NCBI GenBank assembly: GCA_027704905.1
Contig: CM051005.1
Location: 32,342,358 to 32,406,357, forward strand
Direction of reading: 5' to 3'
DNA length: 64,000 nucleotides
From: Muraenolepis orangiensis
Lineage: Eukaryota > Chordata > Actinopteri > Gadiformes > Muraenolepididae
Part shown: positions 1 to 9,707 of the stretch, piece after piece
Position numbering within the stretch: position 1 is the first letter of the stretch
Layout: each line of letters opens with the position of its first letter
The notes under the pieces: model-generated
What the model saw: only the letters and a program-made list of their open reading frames with translations
The model's database searches: none
What the model was told of the DNA's origin: nothing
Made by a program: the position numbers and the translations under genes

Positions 1-378
1 CAGAAAACTAGTTTACCTTTCACTCGGACTAATCTGGATTCAAATATTTTATAACCCGCAATCTGGATTTACTTTTTAAGGCACATTTGACACCTCTTGA
101 CTTTCAGAGATGAATCATTTCCCTCTCACTGGTTGGTAAAATACAATGTGTGAACATGAAGACCTTACCTAAATGTAATCTAAATGTATTTGTTCATGTC
201 TCCCCTGTTGTAGCCGCTATGTGACTTTTAACTCCTATGTTAATTCTGCTTGGTGTTTATTCTTTGCCATTGAATATGAATCTATGTATTCTTGTTTAAA
301 CTTGATATGTATTTACATGTTCGGATGTGCATGTAGTTGATATAGTATAAAGTCATTCTAGATGATAGTTATATGTAA
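1..378. other. Intergenic, no gene seen
   Basis: AT-rich sequence without a recognisable exon, RNA gene or repeat. It ends where the truncated LINE begins. Confidence 0.5.
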
Positions 379-2466
379 GACCTGCTGTATGCCAATGTTA
401 AGGAGGCATACAGCGCCACTGCCCTTCCTCCTCTTGGAAGGTCAGACCACAACCTCATCCACCTCCAGCCCCTGTATAGGCCTCTAGTACAGCGGCTGCC
501 TGTGACCACAAGGACTGTGAGGAGATGGTCACAGGAGGCCGATGAGGACTTGCGGGGCTGCTTTGAGTCAACAGACTGGGATTTCCTCTGTGATTTGCAT
601 GGAGAGGACCTTGATGATCTCACGGAATGTATAACAGGGTACATCAACTTCTGTGTGGATAGTGTTGCTCCCATAGAGACTGTACGCTGTTTCCCCAACA
701 ACAAGCCATGGGTCACCCGAGACATCAAGGTCCTGCTCAATGAGAAGAAGAGGGCCTTCAGAGATGGGGATAGGGAGCAGATGAGGCGGGTTCAGAGGGA
801 GCTGAAGGAGAGGATCCAGCAGGGCAAAGACAACTACAGGAGGAAGCTGGAGCACAAACTTCAGCAGAACAACCTGAAGGATGTGTGGAGTGGCATGAGG
901 AGCATCACTGGCTACAAACAACCTGGTAGCCAGACAATAGGGGGGGGTCCTGATCGGGCCAACGAGTTGAATTTGTTTTTCAATAGATTCAATGAGTGGG
1001 CTCCGGTCTACCCCCCCTCCCCCAGCCCCTCTACAACCATTCCCCTCCAGCCCCCCAGCCCTGCTGTCCCCCCTCCCCCACCGTCCCTCTCCAGCATCAA
1101 CATACCTGTTCTCTCTCCCCCACCACCACTACCTCACCCCTCCCCCATCAACACAACAGAGACTCTTCCTGCCCCCACACACGGCACACATACCTTCACA
1201 GCTGAGCAGGTGAGGAAAGTGCTGTGCAGGCTCCATCCAGGCAAGGCTGCAGGTCCTGACGGCGTCAGCCCGAGGGTCCTCAAAACATGTGCTGCCCAGC
1301 TGAGTGGAGTCCTGCAGTACATCTTCAACCTGAGCATGAGACTGGAGAGGGTCCCTGTGCTGTTGAAGACATCCTGCCTGGTGCCGGTTCCGAAGAAGGC
1401 ACGTCCCAGCACCTCAAACGACTACAGACCGGTGGCGCTGACGTCCCACGTGGCGAAATCCTTTGAGAGGCTGGTCCTGACGCTTCTTCGGCCCCTGGTC
1501 AGATCATCGCTGGACCCTCTTCAGTTTGCCTACCAGCCGAAACTGGGAGTGGAGGACGCCATCATCTTCCTGCTTCATCGTGCCTACGCCCACTTGGACA
1601 GACCCGGGAGCACTGTGAGAATCATGTTTTTCGACTTCTCCAGTGCGTTCAACACCATCCGGCCTGCCCTGCTGGGGAGTAAGCTGACGGCGATGAAGGT
1701 GGACTCTTCCCTGGTGTCCTGGATTACTGACTATTTGACGGGTCGTCCACAGTTTGTCAGACTGCAGGACTGTGTGTCTGACACTGTGGTCAGCAGCACT
1801 GGTGCTCCACAGGGAACTGTTCTTTCCCCATTCCTGTTCACCCTTTACACCTCAGACTTCCAGTACAACTCTGTGTCCTGCCATCTGCAGAAGTTCTCGG
1901 ACGACTCTGCAGTTGTTGGTTGTGTAAGCGAGGGAAACGATGAGGAGTACAGGGGCGTCGTGGACTCCTTCGTTGAGTGGTGTGAGCTGAACCACATGCA
2001 GCTCAACACTGACAAGACGAAGGAGATGGTGGTGGACTTCCGCAGGAGGAAATCCACACCCACACCCATTTCCATCAAGGGTGTGTCCGCTGAAGTTGTT
2101 CAGGAATATAAATACCTGGGAGTTCATCTGGACAACAAACTGGTCTGGGCCAAGAACTCTGAGGCTGTTTACAGGAAGGGCCAGAGCCGTCTCTACTTCC
2201 TGCGGAGGCTCCGGTCCTTCAACGTTTGCAACAAGATGCTGAATATGTTCTACCAGTCGGTGGTAGCCAGTGCCATCTTCTCCGGTGTCGTGTGCTGGGG
2301 AAGCAGGTTGAGATCAGCAGACGCCAACAAGATCAGCAGGATTGTCAGGAAGGCTGGCGCTGTCCTGGGGGTCCAGCTGGACTCCTTGTTGGTGGTGTCT
2401 GAGAGAAGGATGCTGCGCAAGCTGCGTAGTATCCTTGACAACAACTCTCACCCTCTCAGGTGCTGA
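379..2466 (+). CDS. LINE ORF2 remnant: endonuclease C-terminus plus reverse transcriptase
   Basis: This frame encodes the end of an APE-type endonuclease (SDHN), a basic linker, a proline-rich spacer (about 1008-1160) and a reverse transcriptase. RT landmarks in order are NDYRPVALTS (about 1417), FDFSSAFNTI (about 1630), GAPQGTVLSPFLF (about 1801) and FSDDSAV (about 1896), where FSDD stands in the place of the usual F/YADD. An ATG lies at 502 but the frame is open from 379, so the ATG is not the true start. The frame stops at 2464-2466. A one-base shift restores family-typical C-terminal sequence (SNRLIPPRCSTERHR, then LPVAIRLFNSS) up to a TGA at 2613-2615, so the copy carries one late frameshift. 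It acts, if at all, in target-primed reverse transcription, but truncation makes autonomous activity unlikely. Confidence 0.85.
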   Translation, partial: DLLYANVKEAYSATALPPLGRSDHNLIHLQPLYRPLVQRLPVTTRTVRRWSQEADEDLRGCFESTDWDFLCDLHGEDLDDLTECITGYINFCVDSVAPIETVRCFPNNKPWVTRDIKVLLNEKKRAFRDGDREQMRRVQRELKERIQQGKDNYRRKLEHKLQQNNLKDVWSGMRSITGYKQPGSQTIGGGPDRANELNLFFNRFNEWAPVYPPSPSPSTTIPLQPPSPAVPPPPPSLSSINIPVLSPPPPLPHPSPINTTETLPAPTHGTHTFTAEQVRKVLCRLHPGKAAGPDGVSPRVLKTCAAQLSGVLQYIFNLSMRLERVPVLLKTSCLVPVPKKARPSTSNDYRPVALTSHVAKSFERLVLTLLRPLVRSSLDPLQFAYQPKLGVEDAIIFLLHRAYAHLDRPGSTVRIMFFDFSSAFNTIRPALLGSKLTAMKVDSSLVSWITDYLTGRPQFVRLQDCVSDTVVSSTGAPQGTVLSPFLFTLYTSDFQYNSVSCHLQKFSDDSAVVGCVSEGNDEEYRGVVDSFVEWCELNHMQLNTDKTKEMVVDFRRRKSTPTPISIKGVSAEVVQEYKYLGVHLDNKLVWAKNSEAVYRKGQSRLYFLRRLRSFNVCNKMLNMFYQSVVASAIFSGVVCWGSRLRSADANKISRIVRKAGAVLGVQLDSLLVVSERRMLRKLRSILDNNSHPLRC

Positions 2467-3028
2467 CCTCATATAGAAGCACCTTTAGCAACAGACTCAT
2501 TCCACCCAGGTGCAGCACAGAACGCCATAGGAAGTCCTTTCTTCCTGTGGCCATCAGACTCTTTAACTCATCTACCTCGGGTCGTGAGAGGGACAGTGGA
2601 GACTCAGTGACCTGAGGCCAACGTACTTATTATTATTATTTTTTGGTCAACGCACTGTAAATCATCTCACTGTAACTTTGCACTGTAAATTCTATTTCAA
2701 ATTCTAATTCACTTTTCACTTTTTTCAGTATTGATCAGAGTTATTTATTAATATATTATTACTGCCAATTTGCACTATACGTATTGTGTATTGTATATAC
2801 CTACGTATTACTGTAATAATACTGTACATTTATCTTCATCTATCAATATATTTAGATTCATTTAGAATTATTTTAACTATATTTGTGTTTATACTAGTTT
2901 TATTTTGTTAGTTGTTGTTTTAGTTTTTTAGCTTAGGTATTAGTATTTTTGTGTGTGCATTTATTCCCCGTGTCAACTGTTGCACCTTAATTTCCCTCGG
3001 GATTAATAAAGTAATCTGAATCTGAATG
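379..3028 (+). mobile_element. 5'-truncated LINE (L2/CR1/Rex1 supergroup)
   Basis: A non-LTR retrotransposon copy. It opens abruptly in the last part of the endonuclease domain (GRSDHN motif near 436-453), directly after an in-frame TAA at 376-378, so it is 5' truncated as is usual for LINEs. It carries a nearly whole reverse transcriptase frame, then a 3' UTR of about 410 bases. It ends in a short hexamer-type tail (TCTGAATCTGAATG) rather than poly(A), as in L2/CR1/Rex1-type elements. The exact family was not resolved by eye. Confidence 0.85.
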
Positions 3029-3692
3029 CTTCCGTTAGATCAATGACCTGTAAACGTCACGGGGAGAGAGCCCAGCTGGGGGCCATTAGACTCTATGGGG
3101 ATTCAGAGGCCTGGTCGCATACAACCTTTGACCACTTTAAGCACTTTAGTTCACTTTAGTACCTTTAGTTTTTCTTGGAGTTGTATTGGAATTATCAAGC
3201 CTTTTTGTTCAACCTTTTCTGTGACAATAAACAACATTTAATTAGTAAAGAAAGCCTCTGAAGTGCGTTGGTAAAGGACCACCTGCTGACTCAATCCAGG
3301 GCCTTACCTGGGATATGAAGAACATTAGAAGGTGGGGAGGAGGGCTGCTTTGATTGGAACATCGTACCACTCTTTGACTTCAATAAAAACATTAATAAAT
3401 AATAATAATAAAACCATTAAGGGGTAAAACATCCACACATGAAGTGAAGTGCGGCTGTCAGATAGCGAGGAGCGGTCAAGCGGTGTGGACTAGGCGGTGG
3501 GACACCGTGCTGGTCACTCAGTCAGGAGCTGAGTTCAGGAGGAGGAGAACACCAGCTCCACTCAACATTAATACCACTCAGCAGGATCTGATCCTCAAGA
3601 AAAACACTTTATCCTCACTGTCCGTCTGTGTGTGTGTCAAAAGATGGAAGAAGGAAGGTGAAGTTTAAAGTAACTATAAAACACAAATGAGC
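3029..3692. other. Intergenic, no gene seen
   Basis: Unique-looking sequence between the LINE and the 3' flank of receptor A. Short open stretches such as 3444-3668 have no recognisable domain. I see no convincing feature. Confidence 0.4.
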
Positions 3693-3715
3693 TGTGTGTG
3701 TGTGTGTGTGTGTGT
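3693..3715. repeat. (TG)n microsatellite
   Basis: About 11 TG units. The same TG tract with the same left flank (ACAAATGAGCTG) recurs at 58480-58528, so it is part of the ancestral 3' flank of the receptor gene family. Confidence 0.9.
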
Positions 3716-4742
3716 AACAGTACAAAAAAACCGTACAATAATAATAATAACTTTAATTCATATAGAGCTTTTCAAGGGACCCAAGGCCGCTTTACAGAGG
3801 AGTAAAAATCAAAACAATACAAACAAGCAAAGAGCTAAGGAAATACAAATATAAATAAAGTAAAGAAAATAAGTAGCAGTGAAAGGAGGGCAAAGGGATG
3901 GGTTAGAGGTCAAAGGTCATGGCAAAGGGATGGGTTAGAGGTCAAAGGTCATGGTGAACAGATGAGTTTTGAGGGTTCTATTGAAAGTGTCCAGAGAGGC
4001 TGAGTTGAGGATCTCTCCAGGAGGAGAGTTCCAGAGGGTGGAGGCCACAGAACACTCTGTCTCCATCAGTTGGGAGGAGGGTGGAGAGCAGGCCTGGGTC
4101 TGAGGACCACAGACTAGGGAAGGGTATAGGGGTGGAGGAGGTCTGTTAGGTACTGAAGGGGTATAGGGGTGGAGGAGGTCTGTTAAGTACTGAAGGGGTA
4201 TAGGGGTGGAGGAGGTCTGTTAGGTACTGAAGGGGTATAGGGGTGGAGGAGGTCTGTTAAGTACTAAGGGGTATAGGGGTGGAGGAGGTCTGTTAGGTAC
4301 TGAAGGGGTATAGGGGTGGAGGAGGTCTGTTAGGTACTGAAGGGGTATAGGGGTGGAGGTGGTCTGTTAAGTACTGAAGGGTTATAGGGTGGAGGAGGTC
4401 TGTTAGGTACTGAAGGGGTATAGGGGTGGAGGAGGTCTGTTAGGTACTGAGGGGTATAGGGGTGGAGGAGGTCTGTTAAGTACTGAAGGGGTATAGGGGT
4501 GGAGGAGGTATGTTAGGTACTGAAGGGGTATAGGGGTGGAGGAGGTCTGTTAGGTACTGAAGGGGTATAGGGGTGGAGGAGGTCTGTTAGGTACTGAAGG
4601 GGTATAGGGGTGGAGGAGGTCTGGGTGAGGGCATGGAGAGACTTGGAGGTGAGGAGGAGCGTTTCCTATTTGATGAAGAACTTAATCCTTAGCCCGTGGA
4701 GGTGGATGAGGGTGAGGTGCTGCCAGGGCTCGGTGTAACAGT
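3712..4742. mobile_element. About 1-kb inserted repeat flanked by 10-bp direct repeats
   Basis: The ten bases GTGTAACAGT occur at 3712-3721 and again at 4733-4742. The paralogous 3' flank at 58480-58570 runs from the TG tract to the homologous tail without the intervening kilobase. That pattern fits an insertion with target-site duplication. The element begins with an A-rich/(AAT)n stretch and a motif common in fish dispersed repeats (CATATAGAGCTTTTC, about 3759). It contains a 37-bp minisatellite. No coding capacity is seen. The family is not identified. Confidence 0.6.
4119..4622. repeat. 37-bp minisatellite, array 1
   Basis: About 13-14 tandem copies of a 37-bp G-rich unit containing GGGGTATAGGGGTGGAGG, with single-base variants and occasional one-base-short units. 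The same unit forms much longer arrays at 40117-41969 and 48155-51210. Confidence 0.95.
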
Positions 4743-4803
4743 TAGTAGAACATCTAAAGCAGAAAACATGCACAACCGATGGACAACTTGACAAGTTGTA
4801 GCA

Positions 4804-4814
4804 GGGATTGAACC
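4804..4814 (-). other. tRNA B-box-like sequence in the 3' UTR of receptor A
   Basis: Ten bases after the receptor stop codon the minus strand reads GGTTCAATCCC, a good match to the RNA polymerase III B box. The same block follows the stop in the paralogous exons (62504-62514 on the plus strand, and near 58605 and 39900 on the minus strand). No matching A box or cloverleaf is seen, so this is a SINE-derived scrap in the 3' UTR, not a tRNA gene. Confidence 0.5.
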
Positions 4815-4823
4815 GGCAACCTT

Positions 4824-7327
4824 CTAAGAACTTCTGGGCTGGTCAACCTGAGCATAAATAACTTCAGTAACAGGGCTTAACTGACAGTAGATGGAGGGAT
4901 TGTTTGGACTCTGGAAAGAAAATAATACATTTTTCTATCGTTGTTATCTTATATATTAAACATGTACCAATTACCATTTGATTGATATAGTTGTCTAACA
5001 TATGCGTTTTACATTTCAAGGTAACCAAATATTCATAGAAGTTTAATGTGTAGGAAATCATCTTACCTGGTCACCATCACAGGGAGAAAGGACTTCAGGG
5101 TTTTCTATAAGGTGGTCCAATGAAAAAAGGACTAAATGACATTCATGCATACATACAATATTAAATTGTGTGGCTATGATGTCTTGTTGAAATTCCTGTT
5201 AAGGTTGAAGCGAGACCCCCAGCAGACTGGAGGTCCCTCCCCCCACAGCAGACTGGGAACATAAAGCCAGTCCCAGTCTGATGTCATGAGGACGTTGGTT
5301 AACCTTCCTCTACATGCTGTGGGACGGCAGTCTGCAATATGCTGCTGGCCTATGCTTTCCTAGTTTAACTTGGTTTATATTATATTACAATGATTTATAT
5401 TTGATGTGTTAAATCAGGCACTACTGGTTTGTTGATGTTACGACATGTGCTGCAGGAAGCAGAAGCTGTTGTTTAGAGTAATGGAAAATGTAAATACTAA
5501 TAACAAAATGGAGGTCATTATTTGGTTGAACTACCAAAACAGTAGCGAAACACCTCATTAGTGTATATATACATGATTTATTTTATTTTATTTTATTATT
5601 ATTATTATTATTATTTTAGCAACATCAGATTTTGTTCAAACTGGTGACAAATGTGTGACTTACTGTTTTTCCTCTTGGAATAACAAACCAGTGAGACCAG
5701 TGAGACCAGTGCAATGAAGACCAACCGGCAGAGGACAGGGATCGTTAAATGGTTCTTGTTGTTCTGCATTCCTGTCAACAAACAAAACACAGGAACATAG
5801 AACAACTTTACCGTACACTTCAATGCTGAGATGTGGGATGTCTATCTTCAGTGACAGAGGAGATGCTTTATAAATGTTAACATATATCAGACGTGCTGTA
5901 AGATTCAATATCTATTATTTAAAATGGCCTGATTTGAGTTGACAGCATCGGCATCCGGATGAGACCGTTTAGATTATAGGAAGATCCCGGCTTTTCTGGC
6001 ATTTCTGACCAATCAGGACATCTCTTCTCTGATTGGTTCAGGGAATGTGTCTTTCCTGTTTATCACAGGTGAATGAAACACTTCTCAATGGTGGAGCCAC
6101 GTAGGGAGGGAGGGAGCAGAGAGGGAGAGGACTAGTTAGTGTTTTCTGCTCTCTCTCTTTACTTCTCTCTCTCAACTCTCAAACCTACAGCAGCTTTAAT
6201 ACAAACAATGAAGTCACCTGTGTTTGAGAATCCTTAGCATCTGTATTCATGATGTCCAGCGATGCACTGAACCTCATGTCAATCAGGTGTCTTTTGTATT
6301 TACTATTCTCATCATATTATCAATATGTTCTCTGATCTTACCAGCTGCTTCTGAACACAAAGGTTTGATGTCCATCATCTCCTCAGACCAGCTGACTTCG
6401 TTGCTGTGGTTACAGATCACCATTGAACCATTGGACAGGTGGAGGTGGAGCGAGAGGTCGGTGACCTCCACCTCTGTTGGGTCTCCTCCATCCTCAGAGC
6501 AGGTTTGAGTGGTGCACGTGAAGGTGGAGTTCTTAGAGAAGGCCTGAGAGCTACAGATCACACTCACATTACAGGATTCAGGGCTGAGAGACACAGACGC
6601 CTCCAGGACCACTGGTGATGCCTGTTCTGGAACAAGGACATTTTCATGTTCAAAACACACAAACAAACCGCTTGTAGAAGTCAAATGTCTGTACTCTGTT
6701 TCAGTGAACATACCTCGTACTGTCACCTGGTATTCTGTGTGAATGTAGTCTTCATCAGAACTAACTACTGCTTGGTAACGTCCACTTTCATTCAATCCTA
6801 CGTTTTTGAATCTTAAAGAATAATTTTCTGTCGAAAACTCTGCCCTTCCTTCAAAGAAATGTGTTGTATCTTTCCCTTTGGGAGAATATCTTATGATAGT
6901 GTACGTTTTAGTGTTTGTCTTTAATTTCCACGTGAGCAGATGATCATCTTCGAGTTTCAGGTTTTTGATCTCCATGAATAAATCATTTCCCTTCAGCAAA
7001 AACACGCTGTTATTTGTGGACCCTGAAACAAATAATGAACAAAATAATTACACAAAGTGTACGTTTGTATCTATGTATGCAGCTCTCCAGACTGATACAC
7101 AAACACAATATTAGCCTACTTTAAATAACGTTAACTAAATATCACCCTTTTTTCACAAAGAAACTGAAAAACATCGAAGACAGAATATGTTCACGTAAGG
7201 ACAGTTCACTTCTAATAACGGAATCAACACACAAAGGACTATCGGAGATGGTAAAAAGCAGTTTGTTTTTACCTTGCAGGCCTACGAACCAATAAATGAG
7301 TAGACAGAGAGAACCAGAGAACATCAT
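4824..7327 (-). CDS. SLAM/CD2-family-like Ig receptor with two ITIM-like motifs (copy A, six exons, intact)
   Basis: Exons on the minus strand, in order: 7327-7273, 7022-6714, 6626-6342, 5771-5664, 5104-5067 and 4910-4824. All junctions are GT-AG. Phases are 1-1-1-1-0, giving 882 nt and 293 residues with no internal stop. Residues 1-19 form a signal peptide (MMFSGSLCLLIYW). Residues 20-121 are a V-like domain with the core Trp, and GRYQAVV where a Cys would normally follow Tyr; loss of this disulfide is typical of SLAM/CD2 first domains. Residues 122-216 are a Cys-rich C2 domain. Residues 217-252 hold the TM segment, which contains an Arg. The tail ends with SIYCQL (Tyr273) and VIYAQV (Tyr284), which fit the ITIM pattern better than the ITSM. 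Several N-glycosylation sequons are present. By family analogy it would be a leukocyte surface receptor recruiting SH2 phosphatases or adaptors. The exact orthologue is not assignable by eye. Confidence 0.85.
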
Positions 7328-7358
7328 GTTCTGTAACGCGTTCTGGTCTGACTGAAGA

Positions 7359-7370
7359 GGAAGTGAAACT
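7359..7370 (+). promoter_or_regulatory. ETS/IRF composite element upstream of receptor A
   Basis: GGAAGTGAAACT lies about 32 bp upstream of the start codon of the minus-strand receptor. It matches the composite GGAANNGAAA used by PU.1/Spi-B with IRF4/IRF8 in myeloid and B cells, and overlaps an ISRE-like half site. No TATA box is seen nearby. Function is inferred from the match and position only. Confidence 0.5.
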
Positions 7371-7921
7371 GCCGTTAGTGAGCTGGACAGCGGTTGACAG
7401 TAGTAACAGGGACCTGCACAGACATTGTCGGGGGCAGAAGCTCAAGTGAGAAAAAGGGCACTTCCCATAATCATTTATAAAATTATGAAGTTACTGTTTA
7501 TGGCAGGACATTACAGGCAAAAAGATCGTTTTTTCATGTACTTGTAAATGTTGTTATTTTGGTCTATTTTGCTTCCATGTTTTCTTTCACTCTAATGGAA
7601 AGAAAACTTCCAAAAAACAAAATGGTGTTCGTTTTACTACCCTGTCTGAATTATTCTATAGATTTAAAGCTAATCTGCATATTTAAACATAACATTTCAG
7701 GGGAAAATACTGACTTGACGTAAGTAACTATTGGTGCCCTCACACCATAGCGTATGCTGAAACCTATGAGTTACGTGTAAGAAATATTAGTATACGCACC
7801 AAATGCAACTGAAATCAACAATTTTGTCAATTTGTAACCTATTCGACCTGTGGGTTGCGTTTGACCTGCGTGCTAGTTGCGTGGTATTTGCGAATATTGG
7901 TCATGTGATAAAAACCTATAA
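7371..7921. other. 5' flank of receptor A, no gene seen
   Basis: Non-coding, AT-rich sequence upstream of receptor A. No exon or element is recognised. Confidence 0.4.
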
Positions 7922-8143
7922 ATGTCACGGTTATGGTGGTTGACAGGGGGCGTGGCCAAGCCGCGTGCTGGCGGCGCACACACACACCTGTCAACAATTG
8001 CAGTGGCTGATTACTAATCACCTCACCTGGGGGTATATATACCCTGGCGTCCTGTTACCCCGGGGTTAGGTCGTACGTCGTACTTTATGGTTGCTACTTT
8101 GTACGTTGGTACATTCTGGGCGGAATCGTCACGCCGATGTCCC
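7922..8143 (+). mobile_element. Possible gypsy-type LTR fragment
   Basis: Begins TGTCACGG, the same type of terminus as the gypsy LTR at 38222-38643. It runs through a GC-rich stretch to GGGGTATATATACCC (about 8029-8043), a plausible TATA region, and is then cut by the assembly gap. A partner LTR is not visible, so this is tentative. Confidence 0.35.
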
Positions 8144-9143
8144 NNNNNNNNNNNNNNNNNNNNNNNNNNNNNNNNNNNNNNNNNNNNNNNNNNNNNNNNN
8201 NNNNNNNNNNNNNNNNNNNNNNNNNNNNNNNNNNNNNNNNNNNNNNNNNNNNNNNNNNNNNNNNNNNNNNNNNNNNNNNNNNNNNNNNNNNNNNNNNNNN
8301 NNNNNNNNNNNNNNNNNNNNNNNNNNNNNNNNNNNNNNNNNNNNNNNNNNNNNNNNNNNNNNNNNNNNNNNNNNNNNNNNNNNNNNNNNNNNNNNNNNNN
8401 NNNNNNNNNNNNNNNNNNNNNNNNNNNNNNNNNNNNNNNNNNNNNNNNNNNNNNNNNNNNNNNNNNNNNNNNNNNNNNNNNNNNNNNNNNNNNNNNNNNN
8501 NNNNNNNNNNNNNNNNNNNNNNNNNNNNNNNNNNNNNNNNNNNNNNNNNNNNNNNNNNNNNNNNNNNNNNNNNNNNNNNNNNNNNNNNNNNNNNNNNNNN
8601 NNNNNNNNNNNNNNNNNNNNNNNNNNNNNNNNNNNNNNNNNNNNNNNNNNNNNNNNNNNNNNNNNNNNNNNNNNNNNNNNNNNNNNNNNNNNNNNNNNNN
8701 NNNNNNNNNNNNNNNNNNNNNNNNNNNNNNNNNNNNNNNNNNNNNNNNNNNNNNNNNNNNNNNNNNNNNNNNNNNNNNNNNNNNNNNNNNNNNNNNNNNN
8801 NNNNNNNNNNNNNNNNNNNNNNNNNNNNNNNNNNNNNNNNNNNNNNNNNNNNNNNNNNNNNNNNNNNNNNNNNNNNNNNNNNNNNNNNNNNNNNNNNNNN
8901 NNNNNNNNNNNNNNNNNNNNNNNNNNNNNNNNNNNNNNNNNNNNNNNNNNNNNNNNNNNNNNNNNNNNNNNNNNNNNNNNNNNNNNNNNNNNNNNNNNNN
9001 NNNNNNNNNNNNNNNNNNNNNNNNNNNNNNNNNNNNNNNNNNNNNNNNNNNNNNNNNNNNNNNNNNNNNNNNNNNNNNNNNNNNNNNNNNNNNNNNNNNN
9101 NNNNNNNNNNNNNNNNNNNNNNNNNNNNNNNNNNNNNNNNNNN
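8144..9143. other. Assembly gap (1000 N)
   Basis: Exactly 1000 N, a placeholder length. Open frames spanning it are meaningless. Confidence 1.
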
Positions 9144-9707
9144 CACTCACAAGTCCCCGGCTGAGTGCCGGGGTTTACCCCGGTGGACGAGAGGTTCGCC
9201 TCCCTACGCCTTAGGGTCATGGGAGGGAAAACTCTGATTGTTGTTTGTGCCTATGCACCAAACAACAGTTCGGAATATCCCGCCTTCTTGCACACCCTGG
9301 ATGGAGTCCTGCATGGGGCTCCTGAAGGGGACTCTATAGTCCTCCTGGGAGACTTCAACGCACACGTGGGTAACGATGGGGAAACTTGGAGGGGCGTGTT
9401 GGGGATGAACGGCCTACCTGATCTGAACCGGAGTGGGGTTTTGTTATTGGCTTTCTGTGCTAGTCATGGATTGACCATAACAAACACCATGTTCGAACAT
9501 AAGGATGCTCATAAGTGTACATGGTACCAGAGTACCTTAGGTCGAAGGTCAATGATCGATTTTGTTATCGTGTCATCTGGCCTGAGGCCGCATGTTTTGG
9601 ACACTCGGGTGAAGAGAGGGGCAGAGCTTTCAACCGATCACCATCTGGTGGTTTGTTGGGTAAGATGGCGGGGGAAGCCTCTGGACAGACCTGTAGCCAA
9701 CGTGTAG
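9144..9707 (+). pseudogene. Rex3-like endonuclease domain remnant
   Basis: The frame enters from the gap and encodes an APE-type endonuclease: AYAPNNSSEY (about 9252), LLGDFNAHVG (about 9342) and STDHHLV (about 9630). These supply the catalytic Asp/Asn and Asp-His residues of the fold. A stop at 9705-9707 and a change of frame separate it from the RT part, so the polyprotein is broken. Confidence 0.75.

Noticed and set aside
3444..3668. 74-codon plus-strand frame
   Set aside because: No domain, no splice context, and it crosses a TG-rich stretch. Most likely chance.
8023..9237. Long open frames across N runs (also at 41879-43069 and 60237-61550)
   Set aside because: They exist only because N codons are not stops. 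The gaps hide the real sequence.
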